Source: Clostridia bacterium (GTDB lineage: Bacteria; Bacillota; Clostridia; Oscillospirales; Acutalibacteraceae). From it: a stretch of 37,504 nucleotides of DNA. Every line of letters begins with the position of its first letter. The first letter of the stretch is position 1. Location of the stretch: NCBI GenBank assembly GCA_017517865.1, contig JAFWYB010000061.1, positions 1-37,504 of the forward strand, written 5' to 3'. Shown piece after piece: positions 24,208 to 32,851 of the stretch. The notes under the pieces are model-generated. The model did no database searches, was not told the DNA's origin, and saw only the letters and a program-made list of their open reading frames with translations. A program made the translations under genes and the position numbers.

Positions 24208-26622
24208 ATGGCTGAAACTACGGAATATTTCAGACAGACCTTTGCCTGGAGCTCAGACAGCAAAACCTCTGAGGAATATGTTATTATCAAAAACAATGTC
24301 AGATTTTCAATTCTGAGCGACAGACTTCTGCGCGTTGAGGTTGACAGCAACGGTATTTTCACCGATGAGCCCACGCAGGCAGTAATAAACAGAAGCTTCA
24401 GCAAGCCTAAAATCCGTACTGTTGAAGACGGTGACATTGTTATAATTATGACAACAAAAACTATTTACAGATATGATACCGCCGCAAAGAAAATGATAGG
24501 CATTTCATTGAAAAACGGCAAGGATCTTTCCGAATACAACAAAGGCAACCTTAAAGGCACATACCGCACACTCGACGGCACAAGCGGTGCTATAGCCCTC
24601 GGTGACGGCATTATGTCAACAGACGGTGTTGCTGTTATTGACGACTCAGCCTCACTCATTCTGAACCCAGACGGCACAGTGGGCGAAAGACGCAAGACAG
24701 ATAAGGACGAATACTATTTCTGCTATAACCACGATTACAGAGCTGCTCTGAGAGATTTCTTTCTTCTGTGCGGCGAGGTGCCTCTCGTTCCCCGCTTCTG
24801 CCTGGGCAATTGGTGGAGCAGATATAAAGCCTACACACAGCAAGAATATATCAGCCTTATGAAAAAATTCCTTGAAAGAGAAATACCCGTTACCGTTGCC
24901 ACAATAGATATGGACTGGCATTGGGTTGATGTCAAGAACCGTTTCGGTAAATGCGGCAGCAAGAAATCCATTATACCGGGAAAGAATGATAATTTCTTTC
25001 AAGGCGACGGCTGGACCGGCTACAGCTGGAATACCGAGCTTTTCCCCGACTATAAAGAGTTTTTAAGATGGTTACACGATAATAATTTCAAGGTAACGAT
25101 GAATCTTCATCCCGCTCAGGGTGTACGCTTCTTTGAAGATATGTATAAGGAAACGGCAGAATTTATGGGCATTGACCCTGAAAGTAAAAAGCGTGTTGAA
25201 TTTGATATAACAAACCCACGCTATATCGACGCTTATTTCAACATACTTCATAAGCCCTATGAAAAAGACGGCGTTGATTTTTGGTGGATCGACTGGCAGC
25301 AGGGCAAAAACAGCAAAATTAAAAACCTTGACCCTCTGTGGGCACTTAACCACTACCATACACTGGTAGACAGAGATTCCGATTCGAAGCGACCTCTGAT
25401 ACTGTCACGCTTTGCAGAGATCGGCTCTCACAGATACCCTCTCGGCTTCTCCGGAGACACAAAAATCTGCTGGGAAGCCCTTGAGTTCCAGCCCTATTTC
25501 ACCAACACTGCAACAAACATCGGTTATACCTGGTGGAGTCACGATATCGGCGGACATATGATGGGCTCAAAGGACGACGAGCTTTACACAAGATGGATTC
25601 AGTACGGTCTCTACAGTCCGATTATGAGACTTCATTCAACCAGCAACGAATTTATGGGTAAGGAGCCCTGGAAGCACGAATATGCAGCGGAGCAGCTTGC
25701 AGTAAGGTCTCTCAGAGAAAGACACGCTCTTATCCCCTATCTCTATTCTATGAACTACCGCACGCACAAATACGCCCTTGCTCTTTGCGAGCCTATGTAT
25801 TATGCATATCCCGAGCAGGAAGATGCTTATAAGGTTAAGAATCAGTACTTCTTCGGTTCGGAGCTTATTGTTGCACCGATAACAACAAAAATAAACCCGA
25901 AGACAAATCTTGCCGGTGTTGAGGTCTGGCTTCCCGAGGGCAGATGGACAGACATTTATACGGGAGCTTCTTACAGCGGCGGAAAGAAAATCAAGATGTT
26001 CCGAGGTCTTGAGAGTATTCCCGTACTTGCCAGAGAGGGTGCAATCATTCCTCTGAGTACAAATGACAGAGATAATGATTGGTCAAATCCCACTAATATG
26101 ACGCTTCGCATTTTCAGAGGAGATAACACCTTTAAGCTATATGAGGATGACGGCGAAACAAACGCATACAAGAAAGGCGATTTTGCAATAACAAACTACA
26201 CCGTTTGCGAAAACGGCAACACGGTAACCTTCACCGTATCCCCTGCCGAAGGCAGCTGTGCTTCACTTCCGAAGAAGCGCAACTATACTCTGGTTTTTGA
26301 AGATATCTCCGATGCTCAGATTTCACTTACGGTAAACGGAAAGGATTCAAAGTACGAGGTCAGAGAGAAGTTCGGCAAGCTTTATATAACACTTAACGGC
26401 ATAACGCCGAGATCGGCCGTTGAAATAACTCTTACTGACGTTAAGGTCAGAGAAAACACCGACAAAAAAGAGCAGATTATTGACCTTATTACAAAATATC
26501 AGCTCAGTGTCAACTATAAGCTCGTTAAGTTTGCAAAGTTTCTTAAAAATATCGACGGCAAAATTCCTTCGTGCGACGACTGCCTTTCAGAGCCTATTGC
26601 CGAAATCCAGAATATGATTTAA
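24208..26622 (+). CDS. Glycoside hydrolase family 31 (alpha-glucosidase/alpha-xylosidase-like)
   Basis: An 804-residue cytoplasmic enzyme (no signal peptide). The N-terminal beta-domain (to about 190) leads into a (beta/alpha)8 barrel. The nucleophile is probably Asp362 in FWWIDWQQG, and the acid/base Asp is near 417 in GFSGDTKICW. ATIDMDWHWVD (about 231-241) and SHDIGGHMMG (about 445) are further GH31 landmarks. The nucleophile context is WIDWQQG rather than the common W-DMNE or K-DFGE types, so it belongs to a less studied subgroup. DUF5110-like and all-beta domains follow to about 750, with a helical cysteine-containing tail. The start is the ATG at 24208 after AAAGGACGG. Substrate is unknown; the divergent GPH symporter suggests intracellular cleavage of an imported alpha-glycoside. 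Confidence 0.92.
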   Translation: MAETTEYFRQTFAWSSDSKTSEEYVIIKNNVRFSILSDRLLRVEVDSNGIFTDEPTQAVINRSFSKPKIRTVEDGDIVIIMTTKTIYRYDTAAKKMIGISLKNGKDLSEYNKGNLKGTYRTLDGTSGAIALGDGIMSTDGVAVIDDSASLILNPDGTVGERRKTDKDEYYFCYNHDYRAALRDFFLLCGEVPLVPRFCLGNWWSRYKAYTQQEYISLMKKFLEREIPVTVATIDMDWHWVDVKNRFGKCGSKKSIIPGKNDNFFQGDGWTGYSWNTELFPDYKEFLRWLHDNNFKVTMNLHPAQGVRFFEDMYKETAEFMGIDPESKKRVEFDITNPRYIDAYFNILHKPYEKDGVDFWWIDWQQGKNSKIKNLDPLWALNHYHTLVDRDSDSKRPLILSRFAEIGSHRYPLGFSGDTKICWEALEFQPYFTNTATNIGYTWWSHDIGGHMMGSKDDELYTRWIQYGLYSPIMRLHSTSNEFMGKEPWKHEYAAEQLAVRSLRERHALIPYLYSMNYRTHKYALALCEPMYYAYPEQEDAYKVKNQYFFGSELIVAPITTKINPKTNLAGVEVWLPEGRWTDIYTGASYSGGKKIKMFRGLESIPVLAREGAIIPLSTNDRDNDWSNPTNMTLRIFRGDNTFKLYEDDGETNAYKKGDFAITNYTVCENGNTVTFTVSPAEGSCASLPKKRNYTLVFEDISDAQISLTVNGKDSKYEVREKFGKLYITLNGITPRSAVEITLTDVKVRENTDKKEQIIDLITKYQLSVNYKLVKFAKFLKNIDGKIPSCDDCLSEPIAEIQNMI

Positions 26623-26627
26623 AAATT

Positions 26628-26664
26628 ACTCCCGCAGTTTATTATAAACCGCGGGAGTTTTTTC
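26628..26664 (+). terminator. Terminator after GH31
   Basis: ACTCCCGC and GCGGGAGT stem, with AGTTTA/TAAAC pairs extending it inward, followed by six T, 6 bases past the stop. Confidence 0.9.
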
Positions 26665-26742
26665 AATTTTGAAATAATAATAGACTTTAAGACAAAAATA
26701 TGCTATTATCTATTTATAAATATGTTTGAAGAGGTATTTATA

Positions 26743-27276
26743 ATGAATTTAGCTAATAAACTGACTCTTTTCAGAGTTTTTCTCGTTCCGGTTTTTCTCT
26801 TTTTTATGCTGACGGACTTTATACCCGGAAGCAGACTTATTGCTTTTATCGTCTTCCTTGTAGCAACGGCAACGGATAAGCTTGACGGTACGATAGCAAA
26901 AAAATATGATATGGTGACTAATTTCGGCAAGTTTATGGACCCTATAGCAGACAAGCTTCTTGTATGCTCTGCCCTCATCTGTCTTACAGCCAACGGAGAA
27001 ATACCCGTATGGGTAACGGTTATAATTATAGCCCGTGAATTTGCGGTAAGCGGTATCAGACTTGTTGCATCTGACAACGGTGTGACAATTGCCGCATCCT
27101 GGTGGGGAAAAAGCAAAACCGTTTCGCAGATGGCTATGATTATTGTAATTCTTGCAAATATCAGCTGCCTTTCCGTCGTGCAGACTGTACTTGTCTACGC
27201 TTCGGTTATACTGACGGTTATTTCGGCAGTTGATTATATTATTAAAAACAAAAAAGCAATATCATTTGACAAATAA
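26743..27276 (+). CDS. pgsA: CDP-diacylglycerol-glycerol-3-phosphate 3-phosphatidyltransferase
   Basis: Makes phosphatidylglycerol phosphate, the precursor of phosphatidylglycerol and cardiolipin. The 177-residue protein has four to five helices. The CDP-alcohol phosphotransferase signature (D-x2-DG-x2-A-x-x8-G-x3-D-x3-D) is complete at about 50-77, seen as DKLDGTIAKKYD then GKFMDPIADK. The start is the ATG at 26743, preceded by AGAGGT 8 bases upstream; an ATG at 26722 has no ribosome site. A possible -10 (TATTAT near 26703) lies upstream. Phosphatidylglycerol is also the donor for Lgt, encoded elsewhere in this window. Confidence 0.93.
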   Translation: MNLANKLTLFRVFLVPVFLFFMLTDFIPGSRLIAFIVFLVATATDKLDGTIAKKYDMVTNFGKFMDPIADKLLVCSALICLTANGEIPVWVTVIIIAREFAVSGIRLVASDNGVTIAASWWGKSKTVSQMAMIIVILANISCLSVVQTVLVYASVILTVISAVDYIIKNKKAISFDK

Positions 27277-27294
27277 GAAAGGCTTGGTGGACTT

Positions 27295-28242
27295 ATGCAC
27301 CTTTTAGAGGTAAAAAAAGAAAACTATATAGGACAGGCTGATCCCTATATAATTGAAAGCAAGGGCAGATATTATATATACGTTACGGGCCACGATGCTG
27401 TTTATGCATATGAATCAGACAGTCTGTTTGACGGTTGGAAATACTACGGCAAGGTTATGACTATGGAAGGTCACGACTCCTTCTGGGCACCCAGCGTAAT
27501 TGAGCTTGACGGTAAGTTCTATATGTATAATTCCATTGAAATATATAACGATACACCTGACAAGGGCGGTCACAGAGGCGCTATGCACGTAAGTGTTTCA
27601 GATTCCCCTCTCGGTCCGTTTACAGGCACCAAGCAGATACTTCATCCCTTCTCAATAGATTCCCACATAGTCAAAAACGAATCGGGTCTTTTCCTTTTTT
27701 ATTCATCAAACAAATTTGAAGGAGACAGAATCGGCACCTGCATTTACGTTGACAGAATGCTTGACCCGTATACTCCCGAGGGTAATCCCGTACTCGTTGT
27801 TGAACCAACCCTTGACGAGGATATTTACTGTCGTGACAGATACAAAAAAGGTCAGCACTGGCACACCATTGAGGGCGCCTTCTATTTCAGAGAGGGCGAC
27901 TGGCAATACCTTATGTATTCCGGTAACTGCTTTGAGCAGCCAACCTACTATATAGGCTACGCCAGAGCCAAGACCGACGAAACAGACCTTACAAAGATAA
28001 AATTTGAAAAGTATCCCGATGATAACACCTACGCTCCGGTGCTTTCCGCCAACGATTTTGAGGAGGGAACAGGCCACCATTCCATGATCAAGCACGACGG
28101 GCAGTGGTATGCAGTTTATCACGCCAGAGATTATAATAACGAGCTGAACGCAAATGTGTTTGACGCCAGAAACGCCCGTATATGCAAGCTTCACGTTAAG
28201 GACGGTATTATAACTGCCGAAAGGTATAAAGACCGAATATGA
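27295..28242 (+). CDS. Glycoside hydrolase family 43-like enzyme
   Basis: A 315-residue five-bladed beta-propeller enzyme, probably an arabinofuranosidase or xylosidase. The three GH43 acidic residues can be placed: Asp16 in QADPYII (general base), Asp122 in SIDSHIVKN (pKa modulator) and Glu193 in HTIEGAFYF (general acid). HDSFWAPSVIE near 60-70 is the usual WAP block. There is no signal peptide, so it is cytoplasmic, and there is no carbohydrate-binding module. It follows pgsA by 18 bases, with GGTGG before the ATG, so it may be read from the pgsA promoter. The subfamily was not determined. Confidence 0.85.
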   Translation: MHLLEVKKENYIGQADPYIIESKGRYYIYVTGHDAVYAYESDSLFDGWKYYGKVMTMEGHDSFWAPSVIELDGKFYMYNSIEIYNDTPDKGGHRGAMHVSVSDSPLGPFTGTKQILHPFSIDSHIVKNESGLFLFYSSNKFEGDRIGTCIYVDRMLDPYTPEGNPVLVVEPTLDEDIYCRDRYKKGQHWHTIEGAFYFREGDWQYLMYSGNCFEQPTYYIGYARAKTDETDLTKIKFEKYPDDNTYAPVLSANDFEEGTGHHSMIKHDGQWYAVYHARDYNNELNANVFDARNARICKLHVKDGIITAERYKDRI

Positions 28243-28258
28243 GCCGCCCGACTCATAT
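28237..28258 (+). other. Small hairpin over the GH43 stop codon
   Basis: ATATGAG and CTCATAT form a 7-bp stem around 8 bases and include the TGA. No T-run follows. A weaker AGCGG/CCGCT pair with TTTT (28278-28314) is the nearest thing to a terminator before the response regulator. Confidence 0.35.
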
Positions 28259-28335
28259 CAGAAGCTTACGGTTGCCGGAGCGGGTCACTGATTTATCTGT
28301 ACATCCGCTTTTCAGCGACATAAAAATAATTCAGC

Positions 28336-28416
28336 GTAAACTGAACCATACACGATTTAAATAAACTGTAAACATAATTTACGGTTTAATTTCAGTTCAT
28401 ATTTACAGTTTAGAAT
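28336..28416 (+). promoter_or_regulatory. TAAACTG-box array and -10 element upstream of response regulator
   Basis: Five related boxes: AAACTG at 28338 and 28363, then in the opposite orientation CGGTTT at 28382, CAGTTC at 28393 and CAGTTT at 28406. The last three are spaced 11 and 13 bases, about one helical turn. TAGAAT (28411-28416) could be a -10, with no good -35 in front. OmpR/PhoB-family regulators commonly bind such one-turn-spaced repeats, so autoactivation is plausible. Confidence 0.5.
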
Positions 28417-28452
28417 TATTCCAAAATGTTCAAAACGGAAAGGAAGATGATT

Positions 28453-29127
28453 ATGTTTACCGTGCTTGTAGTTGAAGATGACAAAAGTGCCGCCAGACTT
28501 ATGCAGGTTATACTTACCGAAGCCGGATATAAGGTAAAATCTGCCGAAAACGGTATCAAGGCTCTTGAAATTCTGCGAAACGAATATGTTGACCTGATTG
28601 TTCTTGACCTTATGATGCCGGAAATGGACGGTCACGACTTTATAAGCACAATAAGAAGCAACAAGGTGACAACACCCGTTATTGTTGTTACCGCAAAGCT
28701 TACCGCTGAGGAAAAATACCGTGCTTTTATTGAAGGCGCAGACGATTACATAACAAAGCCCTTTGATGTTCAGGAATTACAGCTGAGGATTAAGGCTCTT
28801 ATGAGAAGAGCCAATATCACCAATGAAAAAATGCTTAATATCGGTAAAGTTACACTCGACTACAGCTCTCTTTCGGTTCAGAGAGAGGATGAAACGCATT
28901 ACCTGCCAAAAAAAGAGTTCTATCTTCTATTCAAGCTTCTTTCCAACCCCGACACAATTTTTACCAGGCTTCAGCTTATGAATGAAATATGGGGCGTTAA
29001 CACAAGCAGCACCGACACAACGGTAAATGTTCATATCAACAGACTCAGAAACAAATTCAAGGACTATCCCGAATTTAAAATTATTGCTGTTAAAGGTGTT
29101 GGCTACAAGGCGGTGATCTGCGATTAA
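28453..29127 (+). CDS. OmpR/PhoB-family response regulator
   Basis: A 224-residue two-domain transcription factor. The receiver has VEDD (8-10), phospho-acceptor Asp52 in LDLMMPEMDG, Thr near 80 in VVTAK and Lys near 102 in YITKPFD. The C-terminal winged-helix Trans_reg_C domain (about 130-224) has NTSSTDTTVNVHINRLRNKF-type recognition-helix sequence. The start is the ATG at 28453, 6 bases after AGGAAG; ATGs at 28447 and 28426 fit the ribosome site less well. It overlaps the kinase gene, and the repeat boxes upstream are likely targets. Confidence 0.9.
   Translation: MFTVLVVEDDKSAARLMQVILTEAGYKVKSAENGIKALEILRNEYVDLIVLDLMMPEMDGHDFISTIRSNKVTTPVIVVTAKLTAEEKYRAFIEGADDYITKPFDVQELQLRIKALMRRANITNEKMLNIGKVTLDYSSLSVQREDETHYLPKKEFYLLFKLLSNPDTIFTRLQLMNEIWGVNTSSTDTTVNVHINRLRNKFKDYPEFKIIAVKGVGYKAVICD
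29107..29122 (+). promoter_or_regulatory. Shine-Dalgarno that supports an AUU start of the kinase
   Basis: AAGGCGGTGATC differs by one base from the full anti-16S complement AAGGAGGTGATC. It stands 9 bases before ATT at 29123, which overlaps the response-regulator stop (ATTAA). Confidence 0.55.
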
Positions 29128-30178
29128 AAGTCATAATAAAATTCCGATTGGCAGGCTTCGCCTCTTTCTTGCATTTTCCATTACTGTTTTTCTGCTTATC
29201 TACCTTTGCGGTGCCACCGTTGTGTTTTTCTTTTACCTTGTAAGAATATCTCCGTTTATTGATATTTCGGAGCTTCCCAAGCACATAACGGAATATCTTG
29301 CTGCCTTCGTAAGTATAGTGCTCGGCGTAATACTTGCACTCATTTTCAGAAAAAGAGTGCTTAAACCCATACATGAGCTAGTCGAAGCAACGGAAAGAAT
29401 CTCTGAAGGCGATTATAAAATCAGACTACCTCTGACGGGACTTAAGTTAATCCGTATGCTCACAAAAAAGATGAACACTATGGCTGCTGAGCTTGACAGC
29501 ATTGAAACATTGAGAAGCGATTTTATCAACAATTTCTCCCACGAGTTCAAAACCCCTATTGTTTCTATAGGCGGTTTTGCTAAAATACTTAAAAGCAACA
29601 GCAACCTTTCCGAAGAAGAACGCAGGGAATATCTTGACATAATCATAAGCGAATCTGACAGACTCGCTAACCTTTCAAACAACATTCTGACACTGACCAG
29701 ACTTGAAAACCAAAGCATTCTTTCCCATAAAAGCAACTTCAACGTAAGTGAACAGATAAGACTTGTTATAGCGATGCTTGAACCAAAATGGAGAGAGAAA
29801 AATATTGATATAAGCTTTGAGGGAGAGGATTACAATATCTACGCAGATAAAGATCTGCTTCAGCACATCTGGACAAACGTTATCGACAATGCCTATAAAT
29901 TCTCACCGGCCGACACTGAAATAAAGGTAGCAGTAAGAAACATTAAAAACAACAAACTGATTTTTACCGTTGCAGACAGCGGTAAAGGTATGTCAGAGTT
30001 TGAAGCAAAGCACGCCTTTGACAAGTTTTACCAAGGCAATGTGGCAAATAAAAACAGCGGAAACGGTATCGGTCTTGCCGTAGCAAAGAAAATTTGTGAG
30101 CTGCACGGCGGCGATATTAAAATCAAATATACAGGTTCAGGTGGAAGCTGCTTTGAGATTACTCTTCCATCTGAATAA
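29123..30178 (+). CDS. HAMP-domain sensor histidine kinase, probable AUU start
   Basis: A membrane sensor kinase, partner of the adjacent regulator. Read from ATT at 29123 it has 351 residues. TM1 is at about 11-40 (LRLFLAFSITVFLLIYLCG), followed by a very short outside loop (about 15 residues) and TM2 near 57-76. HAMP lies at about 80-130. The H-box FSHEFKTPI has His140, the N-box is WTNVIDNAYKF, and the G-boxes DSGKGMSE and GNGIGLAVA follow. The frame has no ATG, GTG or TTG before 29222, and starting at that GTG would cut away TM1. The short loop suggests sensing of the membrane or a partner protein. A point mutation or sequence error at the start codon is the alternative. Confidence 0.82.
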   Translation: MKSHNKIPIGRLRLFLAFSITVFLLIYLCGATVVFFFYLVRISPFIDISELPKHITEYLAAFVSIVLGVILALIFRKRVLKPIHELVEATERISEGDYKIRLPLTGLKLIRMLTKKMNTMAAELDSIETLRSDFINNFSHEFKTPIVSIGGFAKILKSNSNLSEEERREYLDIIISESDRLANLSNNILTLTRLENQSILSHKSNFNVSEQIRLVIAMLEPKWREKNIDISFEGEDYNIYADKDLLQHIWTNVIDNAYKFSPADTEIKVAVRNIKNNKLIFTVADSGKGMSEFEAKHAFDKFYQGNVANKNSGNGIGLAVAKKICELHGGDIKIKYTGSGGSCFEITLPSE

Positions 30179-30205
30179 AAAATAAGACGCTTAAAATTTA
30201 ATAAC

Positions 30206-30243
30206 AAAAGGAGCTGAAGTATAAAGAATCTTCAGCTCCTTTT
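30206..30243. terminator. Bidirectional terminator, kinase / GH36-like
   Basis: AAAAGGAGCTGAAG and its 14-bp perfect complement around a 10-base loop, with A and T runs at both ends. The genes converge here. Confidence 0.92.
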
Positions 30244-30245
30244 GT

Positions 30246-31745
30246 TTACCATATATATTTAATTCTTTCACCGTCAATTTCCCATTCGGACGGTATTTTT
30301 GTTCCGAAAATATCTGACGGCACAATACTGTGGGGCTCATTAAAGGTCTTATATGCCTTTCTGATTTCTGCCCTCTTTCTTTCATCAATATCATCGGTGC
30401 ACGAAACAAACAGCGGCGTGTTGCTCTTAGAAAGAAGCTCCAACCACTGACGGTTCTTTTCCCAGGGAATTTTATTCTTTAAAATTCCGACACAGTCAGC
30501 ATCGCACATATAAAAGACCTCGTTTTGTGCAAGACGGAAGGCAAGAGTATTTACACCCATTTTTCTTGTACGTTCCCATTCTCTGCCGCTTGTGTCGTCT
30601 CCCGTTCTCGATATATGCACAAGGCCTGCCGAAAGGTGTGACACGGTATTGCAACCGATTATCAGCATATCCCCTGCCGCCTCCGATATAAGACGGTAAA
30701 AATCAAGAACAATTTCAGCGTTTGTTTTTGTCTTATCGTAAAAATGCCAGCCGTCAATTTTTGTTATTCTGTCATCAAGCTCAGAGCCGTAGTTTCCGAA
30801 AAGGTCTGCTGTTGAAAAGTCGTGCTTAATCAGCTCATATCCCCAGCTTCTGATTCTCTCGATATCTGCCCTGATATATTTCTGAACCTCAGGATGAGTC
30901 GGGTCAAGGTATTGCCTCTTACCGCCCCTTAGTATTCTCATATCTTTGGTTAGCGACTTATCTTTGTTGCGAAGAAGTCTTACCCATATTCCGGGTCTAA
31001 CGCCTAAGTCCTTTATTTCATCGGCAAGGCGTTTCATATCCTTGAATTTTCTGTTGGGATACCAGGGACCGCAGCAGGAGTGCTTCTGCCAACAATCGTC
31101 AATAACCTGAAACGGTCTGTTTTCTATTCCGACTGCCAGCTCAGCCTGAAGCTTTGCATCGGAAATTATCTGCTTATAGCTGCTTTTACCGTAGGCGTAG
31201 TACCAGTTGTTGCCGCCGTAAACTCTCTTTTCGGGAAGAATAGGCTTATCGCAGAGCTTTCTGCAATAATCCTTAAGGCAGTTAAACGCATCTCCGCTTT
31301 CGTATTCCTCATAAACAAAGGTAGCAAGATGAATCTTCCTTCCGTTCAGATGTACCCCGCTTCCTCCGTTTCTGCAGTCAACAAGAGCTTTTATGCCATT
31401 GTTATCATATCTGAAGCTGACAAAGGAGCTGCAGCCTGTTTTTACTCCGAAACAGAAAGAGCTTTTTCTGTCTGTCGCAATAAAATACCAGGGCATTGAA
31501 CGACTGTTATCTGAAAGAGGAAGAAACTCTAAATCACCGTAGCTTCTTTCCCAAGCATCCCCGAGAACAAGAATGTCTTCGGGAGATTCAAAATTCCAGC
31601 TGAGCTCTATATATTTCGGTCTGTCATTTGTGGCTGTTATGTATAATTCAAGCTTGTTATTCAGCAAGGACGTTTCCGCGTAAGCATCACTCACCCTTTC
31701 CTCACAGATAACCTTCAGATTAAAATTGCTGATCTCAAATCTCAT
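30246..31745 (-). CDS. Alpha-galactosidase-like glycosidase (clan GH-D, GH36/GH27-like)
   Basis: A 499-residue protein without signal peptide. The N-terminal beta-domain (to about 170) precedes a (beta/alpha)8 barrel of the melibiase type. FQVIDDCWQ (about 212-220) and GVRPGIWVR (about 248-256) are barrel-strand motifs. The likely nucleophile is Asp309 in YELIKHDFS, and the likely acid/base is Asp383 or Asp384 in SRTGDDTSGRE. It is shorter than typical 700-residue GH36 enzymes and its substrate could differ from galactosides. Monocistronic: own promoter and terminator. It is divergent from a metallophosphoesterase gene. The weak Shine-Dalgarno is GAGGAG about 8 bases before the ATG. Confidence 0.78.
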   Translation of the reverse strand: MRFEISNFNLKVICEERVSDAYAETSLLNNKLELYITATNDRPKYIELSWNFESPEDILVLGDAWERSYGDLEFLPLSDNSRSMPWYFIATDRKSSFCFGVKTGCSSFVSFRYDNNGIKALVDCRNGGSGVHLNGRKIHLATFVYEEYESGDAFNCLKDYCRKLCDKPILPEKRVYGGNNWYYAYGKSSYKQIISDAKLQAELAVGIENRPFQVIDDCWQKHSCCGPWYPNRKFKDMKRLADEIKDLGVRPGIWVRLLRNKDKSLTKDMRILRGGKRQYLDPTHPEVQKYIRADIERIRSWGYELIKHDFSTADLFGNYGSELDDRITKIDGWHFYDKTKTNAEIVLDFYRLISEAAGDMLIIGCNTVSHLSAGLVHISRTGDDTSGREWERTRKMGVNTLAFRLAQNEVFYMCDADCVGILKNKIPWEKNRQWLELLSKSNTPLFVSCTDDIDERKRAEIRKAYKTFNEPHSIVPSDIFGTKIPSEWEIDGERIKYIW

Positions 31746-31785
31746 ATTTATACTCCTCGTTTAAAAATGCATCTGCTACATTATC

Positions 31786-31814
31786 ATAATATCACTTCGC
31801 AGTCTGTTTGTAAA
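31786..31814 (-). promoter_or_regulatory. Promoter of the GH36-like gene
   Basis: Minus strand TTTACA (31809-31814), a 17-base spacer, TATTAT (31786-31791), about 40 bases before the ATG. Confidence 0.6.
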
Positions 31815-31853
31815 TATTCGACAATTACTAAATTCTTATGAAAAAAAATATGA

Positions 31854-31882
31854 TTTACAAATGCGTAACTGTGTGATAAACT
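31854..31882 (+). promoter_or_regulatory. Promoter of the metallophosphoesterase gene
   Basis: TTTACA (31854-31859), a 17-base spacer, TAAACT (31877-31882), about 45 bases before the ATG at 31928. Confidence 0.5.
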
Positions 31883-31927
31883 GAAAATAGCAGGTAAACT
31901 GTAATTTTTATGAAAGAAGGAAAAAAT

Positions 31928-32836
31928 ATGGATATTTCAACTGTAATGGAATTTATCAAGCAGGTTATGGCAACGCTTATGATTCTTCTGACAATGATGT
32001 CCCCTGCCTTCGGCGGTAACGGTACTGCCTATGAAGCAGAAAAGCCCGAGGAGCTCGTGACAAGCTTTGCAGTCATTTCGGATATTCACGTTGAAACCAA
32101 TAACCCCGAAAGCTACAAGAACTTATATGATGTTCTCGAAGGCATTAAGGCAGGCAAAAACGTTGATACGGTGGTTTATACCGGAGACAATGTTATGAAC
32201 GGTCAGCTTCTTGAAAATATATTTTTCTACAGTGCCGTCAGAGCTGTAAAGCCCGCTGAAAACAATCTTGTGCTTGTTGGTAATCACGACCTCGGCAACG
32301 GTGCGAGAGATCACGAAAATTCAGCCAAGGATTTCATTGCCAACAACAATCTTTATCTTGGCAAAAAGCTTGAAAACATCTACTATTATGATGTAATCGA
32401 CGGTTGCTATATGATTTGTCTGGCAACAGAGCACGGCGATCCCGACGGCTTAAAAATGAGTGACGAACAGCTTGAATGGCTTGAAGGTGTGCTAACAGAG
32501 GCTCAGCAGGCTGATGCACCTGTAATTGTATTCTGTCACTATCCCATCCGCATGATACTTGACAGAGATGCAAATGAGTTCGCGGCACTTCTTAAAAAGT
32601 ATGATGTTGATTTATATGTTCACGGTCACATTCACGACGACCTCGGAAAAGATAATTTCTACAACTGGGGCGGTATCAACTGTATAAATCTCCCCCGTAT
32701 AACAGAAACAACAAACTATGTAGCCGGCGACGGTATTGTTGTTGAGGTTTATGAAGATGAGCTTCTTGTAAGAGGCAGAGATTTTATCAAGGGTGAATGG
32801 ATCGAAGAGCTTGAGTACAGATACCCGATCGGATAA
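31928..32836 (+). CDS. Calcineurin-like metallophosphoesterase
   Basis: A 302-residue phosphoesterase. The two-metal site motifs are in order: SDIHVE (about 44-49), GDNV (about 82-85), GNHDLGNG (about 118-125), FCHYP (about 208-212) and HGHIHDD (about 238-244). A hydrophobic stretch at about 8-28 ending in SPAFGG looks like a signal peptide or membrane anchor, so it may act outside the membrane. The start is the ATG at 31928, 6 bases after AGAAGGA; an ATG at 31910 overlaps that site. The substrate cannot be inferred. It converges with a GPH symporter with only 15 bases between. Confidence 0.85.
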   Translation: MDISTVMEFIKQVMATLMILLTMMSPAFGGNGTAYEAEKPEELVTSFAVISDIHVETNNPESYKNLYDVLEGIKAGKNVDTVVYTGDNVMNGQLLENIFFYSAVRAVKPAENNLVLVGNHDLGNGARDHENSAKDFIANNNLYLGKKLENIYYYDVIDGCYMICLATEHGDPDGLKMSDEQLEWLEGVLTEAQQADAPVIVFCHYPIRMILDRDANEFAALLKKYDVDLYVHGHIHDDLGKDNFYNWGGINCINLPRITETTNYVAGDGIVVEVYEDELLVRGRDFIKGEWIEELEYRYPIG

Positions 32837-32851
32837 AAGAAAATATTATAC

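Noticed and set aside
29222-30178. Kinase start at the GTG at 29222
   Set aside because: It would begin within the first membrane helix and leave a 95-base gap after the regulator; the open frame and Shine-Dalgarno support the AUU further upstream.
31783-31882. Shared operator between the GH36-like gene and the metallophosphoesterase
   Set aside because: The divergent promoters are separate and only loose AT-rich symmetry is present, with no convincing dyad.
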